Positions 1 to 9,620 of a DNA stretch of 64,000 nt are shown here, one piece after another. The position numbers and the translations under genes were made by a program. Position 1 is the first letter of the stretch. Each line of letters begins with the position of its first letter. Origin of the DNA: Parelaphostrongylus tenuis (taxonomy: Eukaryota > Nematoda > Chromadorea > Rhabditida > Metastrongylidae); NCBI GenBank assembly GCA_019055375.1, contig JAHQIW010007289.1, forward strand, positions 17,680 through 81,679, read 5' to 3'. The notes under the pieces are model-generated. The model saw only the letters and a program-made list of their open reading frames with translations. It did not search any database and was not told where the DNA came from.

Positions 1-299
1 GGATTTTCATTCTTTCATCTTTCAGATTTGCCTAGTCTTTTGAGTTTCGATTACGCTTTGCTTTTCCATTTCTGTTTTTGGCATACGTTTTGCAGAAGTT
101 TCGTTATAGACAAACGTTTCTTCTTTCGTATTTTTTTTTTCTTCTCGTTTTTTCCGGAGATCTCCTCTTTGTATTTTCAGCTTTAGCCGCAACTTTACGA
201 TCAATCAGCGAGTGAGTCGAAGCCAAAAGTAGTATGTTACCCGCTACTCTCTTCAAGTCAAGCAGTGCTCACAAGATCATCTAACCAGCTTACGAATAA

Positions 300-970
300 T
301 TTAGACAAGCAATGAAGCTGTCATCGAGGATATATTAGGACTTCCTCAAGAAAGAAGAGAGAGCAAAGAAGACATCAACACATTGCGAGTCAAACTGCGA
401 AGCGCAATAAACGAGCTCGACTTCCGAGTGAACAATGTTCTAGCGGCACTGGACAAGTCTAATGCTGCGATAGACTAATTGGGCGCAAGCGCTGTGTCAG
501 ATAGAACTGAGATGGACAAAGTTGAAGAAATTATAGAAAAGGCGCTGGACCTTTCGGACAGAGCGTCACAACCAGAAAATTACTCTCATACACTGTTATG
601 ACGAAGTGGATCACTCACAAGCGAAGTTCACCAGCACCGCAGGCCATAACGCACCCAGAAGCGAACCTGCCTCAATTCCAATACCAAAATTTAATGGAGA
701 AGTTTGGGAATGGGAAGCGTTTTGTGGGGAGCGTTCAACCACATGGTACACTCACAAGATATGGACGATTACTTGAAAATGAACTATTTGGTGGATGCCA
801 TGGAAGGAAAGGCGAAAACATTTGTCAGACAATACGAGGTATCCAGAGAGTCCTATCAAAAGGTTATAGTTCATCTGAAGAACAAATACGGTAGCAAAAG
901 AGCTCTGGTAGACCAACTACCAAATAGACTTTATACAATAGAAGCAAGGAGTGAACGCTTAGAGGATTAG
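300..970 (+). pseudogene. BEL/Pao gag remnant
   Basis: Frames on the plus strand give a charged, helical N-terminal stretch (around 360-480 and 500-590). This is followed at 704-970 by a block with MDDYLKMNYLVDAMEGKAK and then the SYQKVIVHLKNKYG motif, the pattern of the BEL/Pao gag family (DUF1759: capsid-like region with the L-x-G-x-A core and a later Y-x-x-A/V-x-x-L-x-x-x-Y/F-G). Gag packages the retroelement RNA in virus-like particles. At least two frameshifts and several stops interrupt it. No CCHC zinc knuckle is readable downstream (970-1230), where the frame is scrambled but still basic and polar. Confidence 0.75.
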
Positions 971-1239
971 GAGACATTGTGCGAATCCCTATGTTCGATT
1001 ATCGGACAATGCGGTAAGAAAAGAGGAGAAAGTTGAAACAGACGGAAAGCAAAGACCTGAAAAACGACCGGAGTCAACGAAGAAGCAAAGCAGTTCAAAA
1101 ACGTCCAAAGCTAACGCACTGATCGCGGGCACTACAACCAAGGCGGAAATTGGTTATACAATCTCGCATAGGTGAAGCAACACACGCCCAAATTCTATCG
1201 GCAGAAGCTCAAGTTTTCAACAAAACACCAAGGAGCAAG

Positions 1240-1889
1240 AGCAAGTGTACGTGATATTTGACACTGGAGCGGATAGATCGTTCATCACTGCAAATTTGGC
1301 CGAACGACTAAAATTGCCACAAAGAAACTCTACGGACTTGACCATACATACGTTCGGAAATTTCGAACAAGTCAAGAAGAACTGCGGAGTTACAACCATC
1401 CAGTTGCGAGACGCACAAGGTGAATATCACGACATCAAAGTAACCATAGTCGAAAACGTCACAAACCCACTGCGACGTGTATCACTAAGTAAAAAGGATA
1501 GAGTCTTCCTACGTGACGATAACATCAAGCTTTCCATCGATCCGCACACTCACAGCATCCAACCAAAAATCCTCCTTGGATGTGCAGACATCTTCTCCCT
1601 GCTGGACAACGACTTAGCTCTGAAGAAGATACTACTTTCAGGACTACTTCGAATCTCATCAAAACTAGGATACCTAATAACTGGAGCACACGAAAGGGAC
1701 CAACATGCGTCAAACGACAGCACACTTTTGTTCACGGAAACTGCCAATCCTGATGACGATCCTGAAGAACAGTCCTGGAACGAGTTCTGTACGTTCGAAT
1801 CAACAGGGATCATGAATTTACAGGACCAACAGCAAAAGAACGTGAACTACATAACGTGGCCATATGACAGCAATTTGAAGAAACAATAG
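1240..1889 (+). pseudogene. BEL/Pao aspartic protease region (retropepsin A17 type)
   Basis: An open frame runs from 1245 to 1889 (214 codons). It opens with VIFDTGADRSFIT, the D-[TS]-G-A catalytic motif of retroviral-type aspartic proteases, followed by LAERLKL and a later ILLGCADIFSLL, the flap/psi-loop pattern seen in BEL protease domains (DUF1758/peptidase A17). The protease would cut the Gag-Pol precursor. The final third is linker toward RT. This is the longest uninterrupted stretch of the element. The start codon is arbitrary because the natural protein is a polyprotein. Confidence 0.85.
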
Positions 1890-2860
1890 AGAAACGAGAC
1901 GAGGGCTACTACGTGAGAATACTGTGGAAAGATGATGCGCAGACTCTGCCAGACAACAAGGGAATGGCCATAAAAAGACTACACGCTACACTGGACGCTT
2001 TGAAGAGCAACCCTACTATTTTGCAAGAATATCATGACACGATCCAAGAACAACTACAACAGAACATTATAGAATGATCGACGAGTCTAAACCAAGCAAA
2101 GAAGCAATAGTACACTACCTTCCACACCAGGCAGTACTAACCCCCAACAAAGAAACTACAAAACTAAGGATTGTATACGATGCCTCAGCTCATGCAAAAA
2201 TGGCTCAATCTTGAACGACGTACTCCATCAAGGACCTGTCTTAATGCCCCAGATCTTCGATATCTTGCTCAGGTTTCGGATCGGTGACGTCGCTCTAATT
2301 AGCGATGTGGAGAAGGCCTTTCTACAAGTAAGGCTGCATGAAGAAGATAGAGACGCCCACACGTTTTTCTGTGAATTTGGGACATAACGCAGTCAGCCAG
2401 CCATACTAACTTGGCCGTATACAGATTTACGAGAGTCACATTCGGCCTCAGCTGCTCACCATTCTTGCTAGCCGGAACCATCAAACACCACTTAAGCAAT
2501 TACGCGGACAATCCGAAGCTTGGAAGAGCATTAAGAGAAAATACTTACGTAGACAATGTAATCGTAACATCATCATCAACAACGGAAGCAGTCAACATCT
2601 ATAAAGAGTCGAAGCGCATTTTTAACGAACTGGGCATGAACCTAAGACAGTTCCTCTCCAACGATCAAAATACGACGCAGCAAATCGACGCAAACGATAC
2701 GATTCAGATCACGGAACAGCGAGTGTTAGGGATAATGTGGTGCTCCAGAGAATTTCTTGCAACTATCCGAGAAAAAAGAAACCAACCAAACGATCCATTG
2801 TGGAACGAGTGGCGGCTATATATGATCCCATAGGATGGCTTGCGCCACTCACGTTACCAG
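1890..2860 (+). pseudogene. BEL/Pao reverse transcriptase remnant
   Basis: RT motifs appear in order across several frames: KLRIVYDASA near 2160 (fingers), then SILNDVLHQGP, then LISDVEKAFLQV near 2300 (motif A with the first catalytic Asp), then FGLSCSPFLLAGTIKHHL near 2450 and TYVDNVIV near 2550 (motif C, YVDN instead of YVDD). The stretch 2411-2833 is open for 140 codons; upstream parts are frameshifted. YVDN at the active site is found in BEL/Pao lineages, so it need not be a mutation, but the frameshifts before it make this copy inactive. It would synthesise cDNA from the element RNA. Confidence 0.88.
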
Positions 2861-3419
2861 GGAAACTGTTCTAGCAGGAGCTGTGGACACATGACTACAA
2901 ATGGGACGACCAACTATCACCAGAACATATGGAACAATGGAGCAGAATATCAAACGCTTTCAACGGATCCGAAGCACGTCTTCCGAGGAAAATCGCTCAA
3001 ATCGGAGTTCCTAGCAAGCTGTTTCTCTTCGCGGACGCCAGCAAGCATTGCATGGCGACATGCGCATACCTCACAACAAATGATGAGCCACATCTTCTCA
3101 CAGCAAAATCCAAACTGCAGTCACTCAAATCCAACACCACGATTCCCAAATTGGAGCTCAACGCTATAACAATGGCAACTCGTCTAGCGTACTTGGTATG
3201 CGCAGCCTTAGGAAGTCAGCTACGCATAGAGCAGATAACCATACTGCCCGATTCGAAAATCGCCTCAAACTGGCTATAATCTAGCATAACAGGAAGATAT
3301 TTTTATCATATTACACCTTTCCTTCGAGTGCTTTATTAAGACCACGCTCAAATTTCAATAGATCCTTTCATTTTTACTTGAGCCAACATGTCATGTGGTC
3401 TGGTAAGGGCTTTTGTACA

Positions 3420-3462
3420 ACCCGAGACACGTGTTTCGTCCTTACAGACTCATCAGCCGGGC
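3420..3462 (-). ncRNA. Type I hammerhead ribozyme, apparently intact
   Basis: Read on the minus strand from 3462 to 3420. Stem I 5' arm is GCCCGG (3462-3457). Core box CTGATGA is 3456-3450. Stem II is GTC/GAC closing a TGTAAG loop (3449-3438). Core box GAAA is 3437-3434. A very short stem III is formed by AC and GT around ACGT. The cleavage triplet is GTC with C at 3426, and the stem I 3' arm is TCGGGT (3425-3420). All invariant core positions are present and all three helices form (stem I six pairs including G-U). The minimal stem III is typical of ribozymes in PLEs and metazoan retrozymes, which often act as dimers. Predicted self-cleavage is between 3426 and 3425. Confidence 0.85.
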
Positions 3463-3661
3463 AGAACCCGTCGTCTGTCGATCTTTTTATAGTCAGTTCT
3501 CTCGGGAGCCTTACACTCCTTATATGTAGTTATCGACGACGTACACTTTACACTCTATGTCAAGTGAAACCTTCACCTAACACAGAGTGTTTTCGCACAC
3601 GATTGCTAGCTGGCTGGTATTTTTATCATATTATACCTTTCCTTCGAGACGACGGGTTTCT

Positions 3662-3704
3662 GCCCGGCTGATGAACCTGTAAGGACGAAACACGTTTCTT
3701 GGGC
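3662..3704 (+). ncRNA. Decayed hammerhead ribozyme in inverted arm
   Basis: Plus-strand counterpart of the ribozyme at 3420-3462. Core boxes CTGATGA (3668-3674) and GAAA (3687-3690) are kept, and stem I (GCCCGG with TTGGGC) still pairs through G-U wobbles. Stem II has lost its outer pairs (ACC against GAC), although CCU/AGG could pair in a shifted register. The cleavage-side helix has changed to TTTC, which costs a stem III pair. Activity is therefore doubtful. Confidence 0.7.
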
Positions 3705-4094
3705 TGTACAAGAGCCCTTAGGAGACCACATGACATGTTGGCTCAAATAAAAATGAAAGGATCTATAGCAGGAAGAGATTGCGGCACAGTAGTGAGAAAT
3801 CGAATAATGGAAGTACGGCGAATTGCAACCGAATTAGACAAACCGGTTCAATTTGGATACGTGGCGACGGATCAAAACGTAGCAGACTGCACAACAAGAG
3901 GAATGAACAAAGTCGAGTTCGAACATCACATATGGTGGACATGACCTCCATTCATCAAGGAGCAACTCTCCCAAAACCACAATCGTCTAATAAGCTTAGA
4001 CCAGGAAGCGGAACATAACAATAAAGCTGCTACGGTTCTGCAGACAAGCGCTGATGTCGAGAAGGAGCTACTGGATTGGAAGCGTATCAACCAG

Positions 4095-5357
4095 TTGAGA
4101 ACAGCGAAACGAACCATGACAAACGTCCTTCGGTTTATTAAAAAGCTGCTCTTGGAAACACGAGAAGAACTACGCGACCGTATAATCAGAAGCATTCCGG
4201 AACTCAAATCAATGTCGTCAGGACCCAACATTACGACCACAGAATGTGAAATGGCGCTACGTGTACTTATAAGAAATTATCAGACAGTACGTTATCCGCA
4301 CTACTCACAGAGATTACTCAGAAACCTTAACGTATACCAAGACAATCACGGTATTCTTCGGTGCAAAGGACGAATTGGCAGAGAAGACGTTTTATTTGAA
4401 ACGAAGCGACAAGTGCTTATCATACCGAAGACTCCATTAGCTGAGGGAATAGAGAAGGAGGGATACATTCCATACCATACCGGAACAAACCACACAATGG
4501 CTAACGTCAGACAACGATTTTGGATACCTCGACTAAGACAGATGGCGCGTCGGATGGTCAGGAAGTGCACACCATGACAGAAGATGAGTAACCTGCCGTA
4601 CAGATATCCGACTATGGATGACTTGCCCGAAAGGAGAGTTATCAAATCACGACCATTCCAACACATAGGAACAGACTAATTTGGTCCACTGTTGATAAAA
4701 GATAAAGATTGCACAAGGAAAGGATACGGATTGATTCTAACATGCGCTACGACAAGGCTACTCCACCTAGAGCTGGTACTGGACATGACCACCGACGAGT
4801 TATTACTAGCCTTGCGATGATTCTTCGCAAGACGCGGAAATCCACGTTCAATTACGTCAGATAACGCAATAATTTCAGTCTCGCGGAGCAGATCCTATGT
4901 ACAGCCATAGCGCCCCATGACGGAAGATGATTCATTCACAAGAACGATGGCAGATCACGGTATCACATGGAGAACCATAACTCCCTATGCCCCGTGGCAA
5001 GGAGCGTTCTATGAACGGCTAATAAAAACGGTTAAGCACTCCATCTACAAAGTGCTACAGAAAAAGAGTCCAACATCGTCTCAACTGACTACACTATTGA
5101 CGGAAATTGAAGGAAGCTCAAATACAAGACCTCCAACATACGTCGAAGAAGATTTGGAGGATTCGCTAATATTATGCCCAATCGACTTCGTTCAACGAGA
5201 CATGATGCTGACGTACCCAATGGAGACGGTCGCAACTCAAGTTCACGATCAGGACTGCCTTCCACCGGACGAAAGCGCATCAATTAGGACGAGGCAGCAA
5301 GCAATCAAAACACTCATGTCAAGCCACAAGTTAACAGAACGATACTGGACAATCTAG
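4095..5357 (+). pseudogene. BEL/Pao integrase remnant
   Basis: The frame 4095-4577 ends with the zinc-binding H2C2-like region: HTGTNHTMANVRQRFWIPRLR followed by RKCTPC just past the stop. The catalytic core follows, with the first Asp in FQHIGTD near 4670 (then a stop), the second in ITSDNA near 4860, and the Glu in APWQGAFYERLIKTVK (4990-5030). This DDE triad joins cDNA to the host chromosome. The last part (4917-5357) is open for 146 codons. Stops at 4678 and 4818 and frame changes around 4580-4915 inactivate it. Confidence 0.88.
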
Positions 5358-5770
5358 AGCCAGCAATACTTCAGAAGTTTACGATAGACACATAAGCTCA
5401 ACATGGATAAGAAGAGAGGTACGACGACCTCACCTAAAACAGGAACCGTTGTACTTATTTAAGAATCGATACTACCTCAAAACAGCTGGAGAATGGGCCG
5501 AATCATTAGCATACAGCAGTCAGACAATGGAGCGGTACGAGAAGCGCAAGAAAGAGTGCCCAACGGACGTACTATTAGGCGACCAATCAATCCACTGATT
5601 CCTCTCGAGTTGGATGATGATGTACAGCCACCACGGGCCGTAGATGTGAACGATGACCAGCAGAGCAAGGAAGAACCTGAAGAGAGACGATACAACCTAC
5701 GCTCACGAGCAAAGGTGCGTGACGGTACAACGTGTGCAACCAAGACGAGGCCAACTTCTAGCAATCCACT
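5358..5770 (+). pseudogene. BEL/Pao pol C-terminal tail
   Basis: In the frame opening at 5493 the text reads IQQSDNGAVREAQERVPNG, then TIRRPINPLIPLELDDD, then an acidic/basic stretch ending RRYNLRSRAKVRDG. The RRPIN-x-LIPLEL motif after integrase is characteristic of the BEL/Pao C-terminal domain (DUF5641-like). The frame continues to 6194 but loses family character after about 5770. No env-like transmembrane protein is recognisable. Confidence 0.75.
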
Positions 5771-7241
5771 GACGTCAACGCAAAAGACCCAACCACCTAA
5801 GTTTAATTTATACCTTCATTGTTACACGTCACTAACCACGTCATTGCAGGTCCTATCACGGTCACGGACCAAACAACGAGCACAGTGGACAACGAACCTC
5901 GCCTTCTCGGCGCCCGCTATAGCAACTCCATGCAACATTCACTGCTATTTTATATTATCTTTCTATATGAGTGATAACATGATGTGCTCGATTGTTAAGG
6001 TAAACTTGAACGCGAGTGGCGGCGGTTGCGCTACAGGAGGACTGGTGCGCAGCTGGGGTACGCAGACCATGGGCCGACGACGACGACAGTCAAGCGCCTT
6101 CAACTGGTCCTTGCGGCCATCTGGTTCCCTTTCGTCTTCGTATTCGTTTCCTTCTCCCTTTAGCTTATCAATCGCCTACAATTGTTGTTTATGACTCGAT
6201 GTGACCTGATTCAATTGCTGAATAGTGACTTAGGCCATGAGACGTTATTTTGTTTACCACCTTTTGCTTGAGGTCGGCTGCTCCATATTGCACTAAAGAT
6301 TGTAATTGTAAACCCAGGTTACACAGACGAGCCCAGTGGTGGTGGTCGTGGGCGACTTACCCCTAGGGAAGGGTAACGGGTTCTTAGGACGATCTCGAAT
6401 ATACAGTGTGAGACTTTATGACTTATACGTCTATGACACTCACACATCGTCGACCCGACATACTGCCCTGAGGTTTCGTCATTCCGAGGCGACCACGATA
6501 GCCTCCCTTGCCCCGCCCTCCCCCCTTTCCCCCCATCTTTTGATTGAGGTTTGCAAACCTTCCAAGTAGACTACGATAGGTTCTCGCTCTTTGTCCTCAC
6601 GTATTTGACCCACGTTGACATACTACTAATGTTCGAGGTAGCTACTAGTCGAGCTACTATAGTGTATTGATCGAACGATCGTTGCGTAATATGCTCTTTC
6701 ATCCGCCATTTGGATTGGTTGACGGATATGAATGTATTATATGTAATTATTGTTTATTTTAGGTTGTTTTCTATTAAGCGATTTAATCTGGCTGTTATTT
6801 CTAATAAATTAATCCGCGTGGCAGGTATACCAGCAGATAGCATTCGACAGGGCATTCACTGTTGTAACCACTATATCGTCTGCTCCGATCGTAGACCTAC
6901 TCCTCATGTAACGTCATGATACGCTTCCAAATCTACCATTCATAAGGTTCTACAACAACTGAGGCTTCTTGTGGGCACACTTGATGCACTATAGCTAGCG
7001 TTGCCCTAGAAGTCTCTCATGGAGATATTCTTGAGATAATCCCATGAATATACACTAACCGATACTGCTCTAGACAAACATTAAATCTGAATTTTCTGGG
7101 AGTATTGAAGAATTATCATTTTGTATAGAAAAGTAAAAGTTGCTTCGAAATTTTGCTATGTCGTACCGAAAAACTACCGTGAAGTGAGCGAAACGGAATC
7201 AGAAAGCGCCATATCATAATGGTAGGTTGCAGAAAAAAATC
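5771..7241. other. Probable 3' UTR/LTR of BEL element, then unassigned DNA
   Basis: No protein family is recognisable. The stretch to about 6600 is unusually GC-rich for this window, with CpG-containing runs (6010-6130) and a pyrimidine block (6500-6540). That would fit the 3' LTR of the preceding BEL element. No second LTR is available in the window for comparison, so this is unproven. From 6600 to 7240 I see nothing specific. Confidence 0.35.
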
Positions 7242-7410
7242 GGGGCGCCGTGGCCAAGTGATTGTTATGCTCGTCGTGGAGCGCGCGGGTTAGATCACTA
7301 CTTTCGACACTCACCGGCAGGCAAGAACTAACGTCCTGTAGAACGCCACAGCCAGGCTACTCTCCAGATTGCAGGGAGAGGTACTCTAACACTATTTAAC
7401 GACGTCAAAC
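7242..7410 (+). repeat. tRNA-Ser/Leu-like SINE, copy 1
   Basis: Starts GGGGCGCCGTGGCCAAGTG, matching the acceptor/D-arm of a class II (Ser/Leu-type) tRNA including a Pol III A-box. A body shared with two other copies at 16.2 and 18.95 kb follows (caccggcaggcaagaac, then cagccaggctactctc, agattgcagggagagg and the end block taacgacgtcaaa). Such SINEs are transcribed by Pol III and mobilised by a LINE partner. RTE LINEs in the window are candidate partners. No TSD was resolved. Confidence 0.65.
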
Positions 7411-8655
7411 AAAAAGACGGAAAAACATAGTAAATACTAGAAATACTGGGATCTGCATAGAAGAAATACACTGTGAAGACGGATTAATAAAGATACTAAA
7501 AAGAGAAGGATTTTGCCGTACTTTCAAACTGTGTTTAAAGAATTTTATTGCGCACCAAATAAGTTCAAGTAAAAGAAACTTGAACATAGGCGTAGCTTCG
7601 TATAAAAAACAATTCTGCCCCGTATCCGGCACCATGAAGATTCCGAAGCGGTTAAACTCGCGATTCTTCGATCTGGAGAAGAATCACCATTGCGTTTCAA
7701 GTCCAGCTCATCACGACTGCAGCGCTTGAACAATCAAATACAGGCGTTAAATCGTTCCTCTCGTTGTTCCATTGTCAATTCGTATGAAATTCATTTGAAC
7801 TTAAAACGTTGTTTACCGGTCTGCCGAAGAATGCGTCTTCATTTTGGAATGCTACAGCGATGTAAGAAAGCCTTTTGAAAAACTTCGGGCGCACAGCGCT
7901 GCCTCGAGATTCAAGCTCTGCAAACACTACTAGCACTTTTACAATGAGGTTACGTCCAATGAGAAGGATTGTTTTCTCAATTTCTGTTGATCACCGAAAC
8001 CTATTTTTTTGTTAGTACGACGCTTGACGTAGTTTTTTTTTCTTTGATAGAACAAGTTAGCTTTCAGAATCTATATTTCCAAAGCTATTAAATTTTAAGG
8101 AGAACGTTTGATAAAATAAAAAGAAAATGATCAGTAGCAGTTAGAAATTATTCTTCCCACAAGGATTTGTTTTGAATTGTTGAAACAAGAAGCATAAGGT
8201 TACTTTAGCACTTGACCTAATAGAATCGCAGATCAAAAATGACCCACCTTGACTTTCCTCCAAAAGCAATCCTCCAAAAACTGGACACAATACAATTCTT
8301 TCGATTCACACTTATTCAATTAAGAATATAGTAGATCGTGCTTGTACGAAGTGCTTCCCAAAGAAGCCGCATTTTAAATTCCACAATACGCTGATGTTCC
8401 TTTGGCCGAACGCATAGTTCGTGAAGTTGTTCTCTTCTGATGAAGTTTGGAACGACTCGGTGTTTCAAGCAGCGGCGGAGGAAAATAATTGTCTATTTAG
8501 CTAAGACGATCGTTTGTCTTCGTGACAAGACTTCTTTTACTAGTCGATATATTTGGCTGGAACAGACTGTAGTAGATCCCAAGACTGACTATCATTAACC
8601 TTGACATAGTTTGAAGGTAGAATTCTTGAGCTTGTCGCTAAAAATAGCCCATATC
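7411..8655. other. No recognisable gene
   Basis: AT-rich DNA with only short stop-limited frames. A weak motif near 7850 (gctacagcgatgtaagaaag) resembles stretches near 17,917 and 24,750 and may mark an old dispersed repeat. Confidence 0.4.
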
Positions 8656-9620
8656 TAATGGCTACGATACAGGAACTTCTCAGGTTAGATTTAGAGGAAT
8701 TCTATGCTTCGAAACGACAAGTCTGGCCAAAAAATAGGGCCCTTTCTTCCTGCCGTTTATCTCTAACGAAGTAAACACAGCTATTGAATGCTGCCTAAAA
8801 AGAAGCAGGTTTGAATGATTCGGTGGCAATAGTTGAAATGCCTCCAAAAAACACTGAAGCGTCAAATAGTCCGCAACCGACTGTATGACCGCCTCTGCAA
8901 AACCAATTACTGCAAAGCTTGTCCGAACGGCAAAGTCGGCGACTGTATGAGGTTGCCTACAATTTACCTAATCTCTTGCGAGGCATGCGGGGATGAATGA
9001 ATTGGCGAAACGGGTAAGCCACTATTTCTCCGTGTAAAAGAGCGCCTAGTTGGGTTACGCAACTGTGATCCAAAAACCTCCACTAGGCACGCATAGGGAC
9101 CAAAGACATGCAGTGTGTGTTCGACGTCAAATTCATGATCCTCGCCCAGGAATCAAGAACATCTGCGCGTACAACATTAGAGTCCTTTTTGGATACATAG
9201 CAAAGCCCGAAAATGAACCGAAAAGAGGAGTGCCTCGTAATCACGCGTGACGTCAAACCATTTGTCAGGGCGATTTCTCCTGCCCGAGTTAGGCACAGCC
9301 CACTGATGCACTGACCTTAAGCGGCTGGTCTTCAATCAATAATTGATAGACCCAAACATCAAAACGGTGAGTGTTTTGAAATTAAGCTTTTAGCATGCTA
9401 TCCAAGACTCATTTCTAACGTTTTCTGCTAGAGTTATGGAAGTTTTGACTCAGTGGATTGTGGATTAATGTGATCTTTCCAGGCTATGACGAAGGCGGCC
9501 CGCCAAAACGTTAGCCATCTTGAATATTGTATATTCAAGCTGCATTACTGACTGTACTGTTGTATGATTCGCTAATATTCAGTAAATATAAATATTATCA
9601 ATAACACCTCGGAACGGCTA
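8656..9620 (+). pseudogene. Penelope-like element 3' part: linker, GIY-YIG endonuclease, 3' tail
   Basis: Conceptual frames give a linker, then a Cys-rich block near 8900-8950 (CKACPNGKVGDCM), then a GIY-YIG-like block (CEACGDE, stop, IGETGKPLFLRVKERL) and a later GTHRDQRHAV. The same order occurs in the better copy at 34.1-34.6 kb. PLE GIY-YIG domains nick target DNA to prime reverse transcription. The frame is broken by several stops. The 3' tail holds a decayed hammerhead (9482-9516) and ends near an AAT-rich region at about 9600, where ataacacctcg matches the end of the 34-kb copy (gtaacacctcg). Confidence 0.75.
9482..9516 (+). ncRNA. PLE 3'-end hammerhead ribozyme, two core mutations
   Basis: Stem I pairs perfectly (GGCT 9482-9485 with AGCC 9513-9516). 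Stem II is GGCG/CGCC with a three-base loop, and stem III is the two-pair AC/GT hairpin with cleavage triplet GTT. Core box one reads ATGACGA instead of C-T-G-A-N-G-A, and core box two reads AAAA instead of GAAA. The helices are conserved but the core is damaged, so this is a dead ribozyme. Confidence 0.7.

Larger units (their letters stand above)
3290..3767. mobile_element. HHR-bearing retrozyme-like repeat inserted in BEL RNase H
   Basis: On the minus strand a ~320-bp unit begins at the CTCGAAGGAAAGG block ending at 3650 and contains a hammerhead ribozyme. It runs into a second copy of its own first ~45 bp (3283-3330; direct repeat of 3604-3650). On the other side a plus-strand partial copy (3651-3767) forms a ~115-bp inverted repeat with 3359-3475. 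The layout is therefore inverted partial copy, monomer, start of next monomer. It splits the RNase H frame of the BEL element, so it is younger than that element. Short similar flanks (ctagcataacaggaaga on the left, ctatagcaggaagaga on the right) may be a decayed TSD. A second copy of the unit lies at 39.3 kb. Confidence 0.8.
2929..3945 (+). pseudogene. BEL/Pao RNase H-like domain, split by insertion
   Basis: At 2980-3280 the frame reads LFADASKHCMATCAYL, then IPKLELNAITMATRLA and ILPDSKIASNWL. These are the catalytic Asp, Glu and Asp blocks of the Ty3/BEL RNase H fold (D-A-S, E-L-x-A, D-S). The coding track is broken directly after the NWL stop and resumes at about 3765 with IAGRDCGTVV, then VATDQNVADCTTRG, the last conserved piece (VPS/ADxxTRG block) before integrase. 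About 480 bp of unrelated ribozyme-bearing sequence lies between. RNase H removes the RNA strand from the RNA/cDNA hybrid. Confidence 0.85.
300..5930 (+). mobile_element. BEL/Pao LTR retrotransposon, degenerate internal region
   Basis: The gag, protease, RT, RNase H and integrase signatures lie in this order on the plus strand, which is the BEL/Pao order. All domains are broken by stops and frameshifts, so the copy is not expected to make a working polyprotein. RNase H is additionally split by a ribozyme-bearing insertion at about 3290-3767. The gag DUF1759-like block, the YVDN form of the RT active site and the integrase tail ending in RRPINPLIPLEL favour BEL/Pao over Gypsy or Copia. I could not pair two LTRs: the 5' LTR is outside the window or unrecognisable, so age and exact limits are unknown. 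Confidence 0.9.

Noticed and set aside
5930..6950. Definite 3' LTR of the BEL element
   Set aside because: There is no second LTR in the window to pair with, and the first 300 bp of the window do not resemble this stretch. Left as a possibility.
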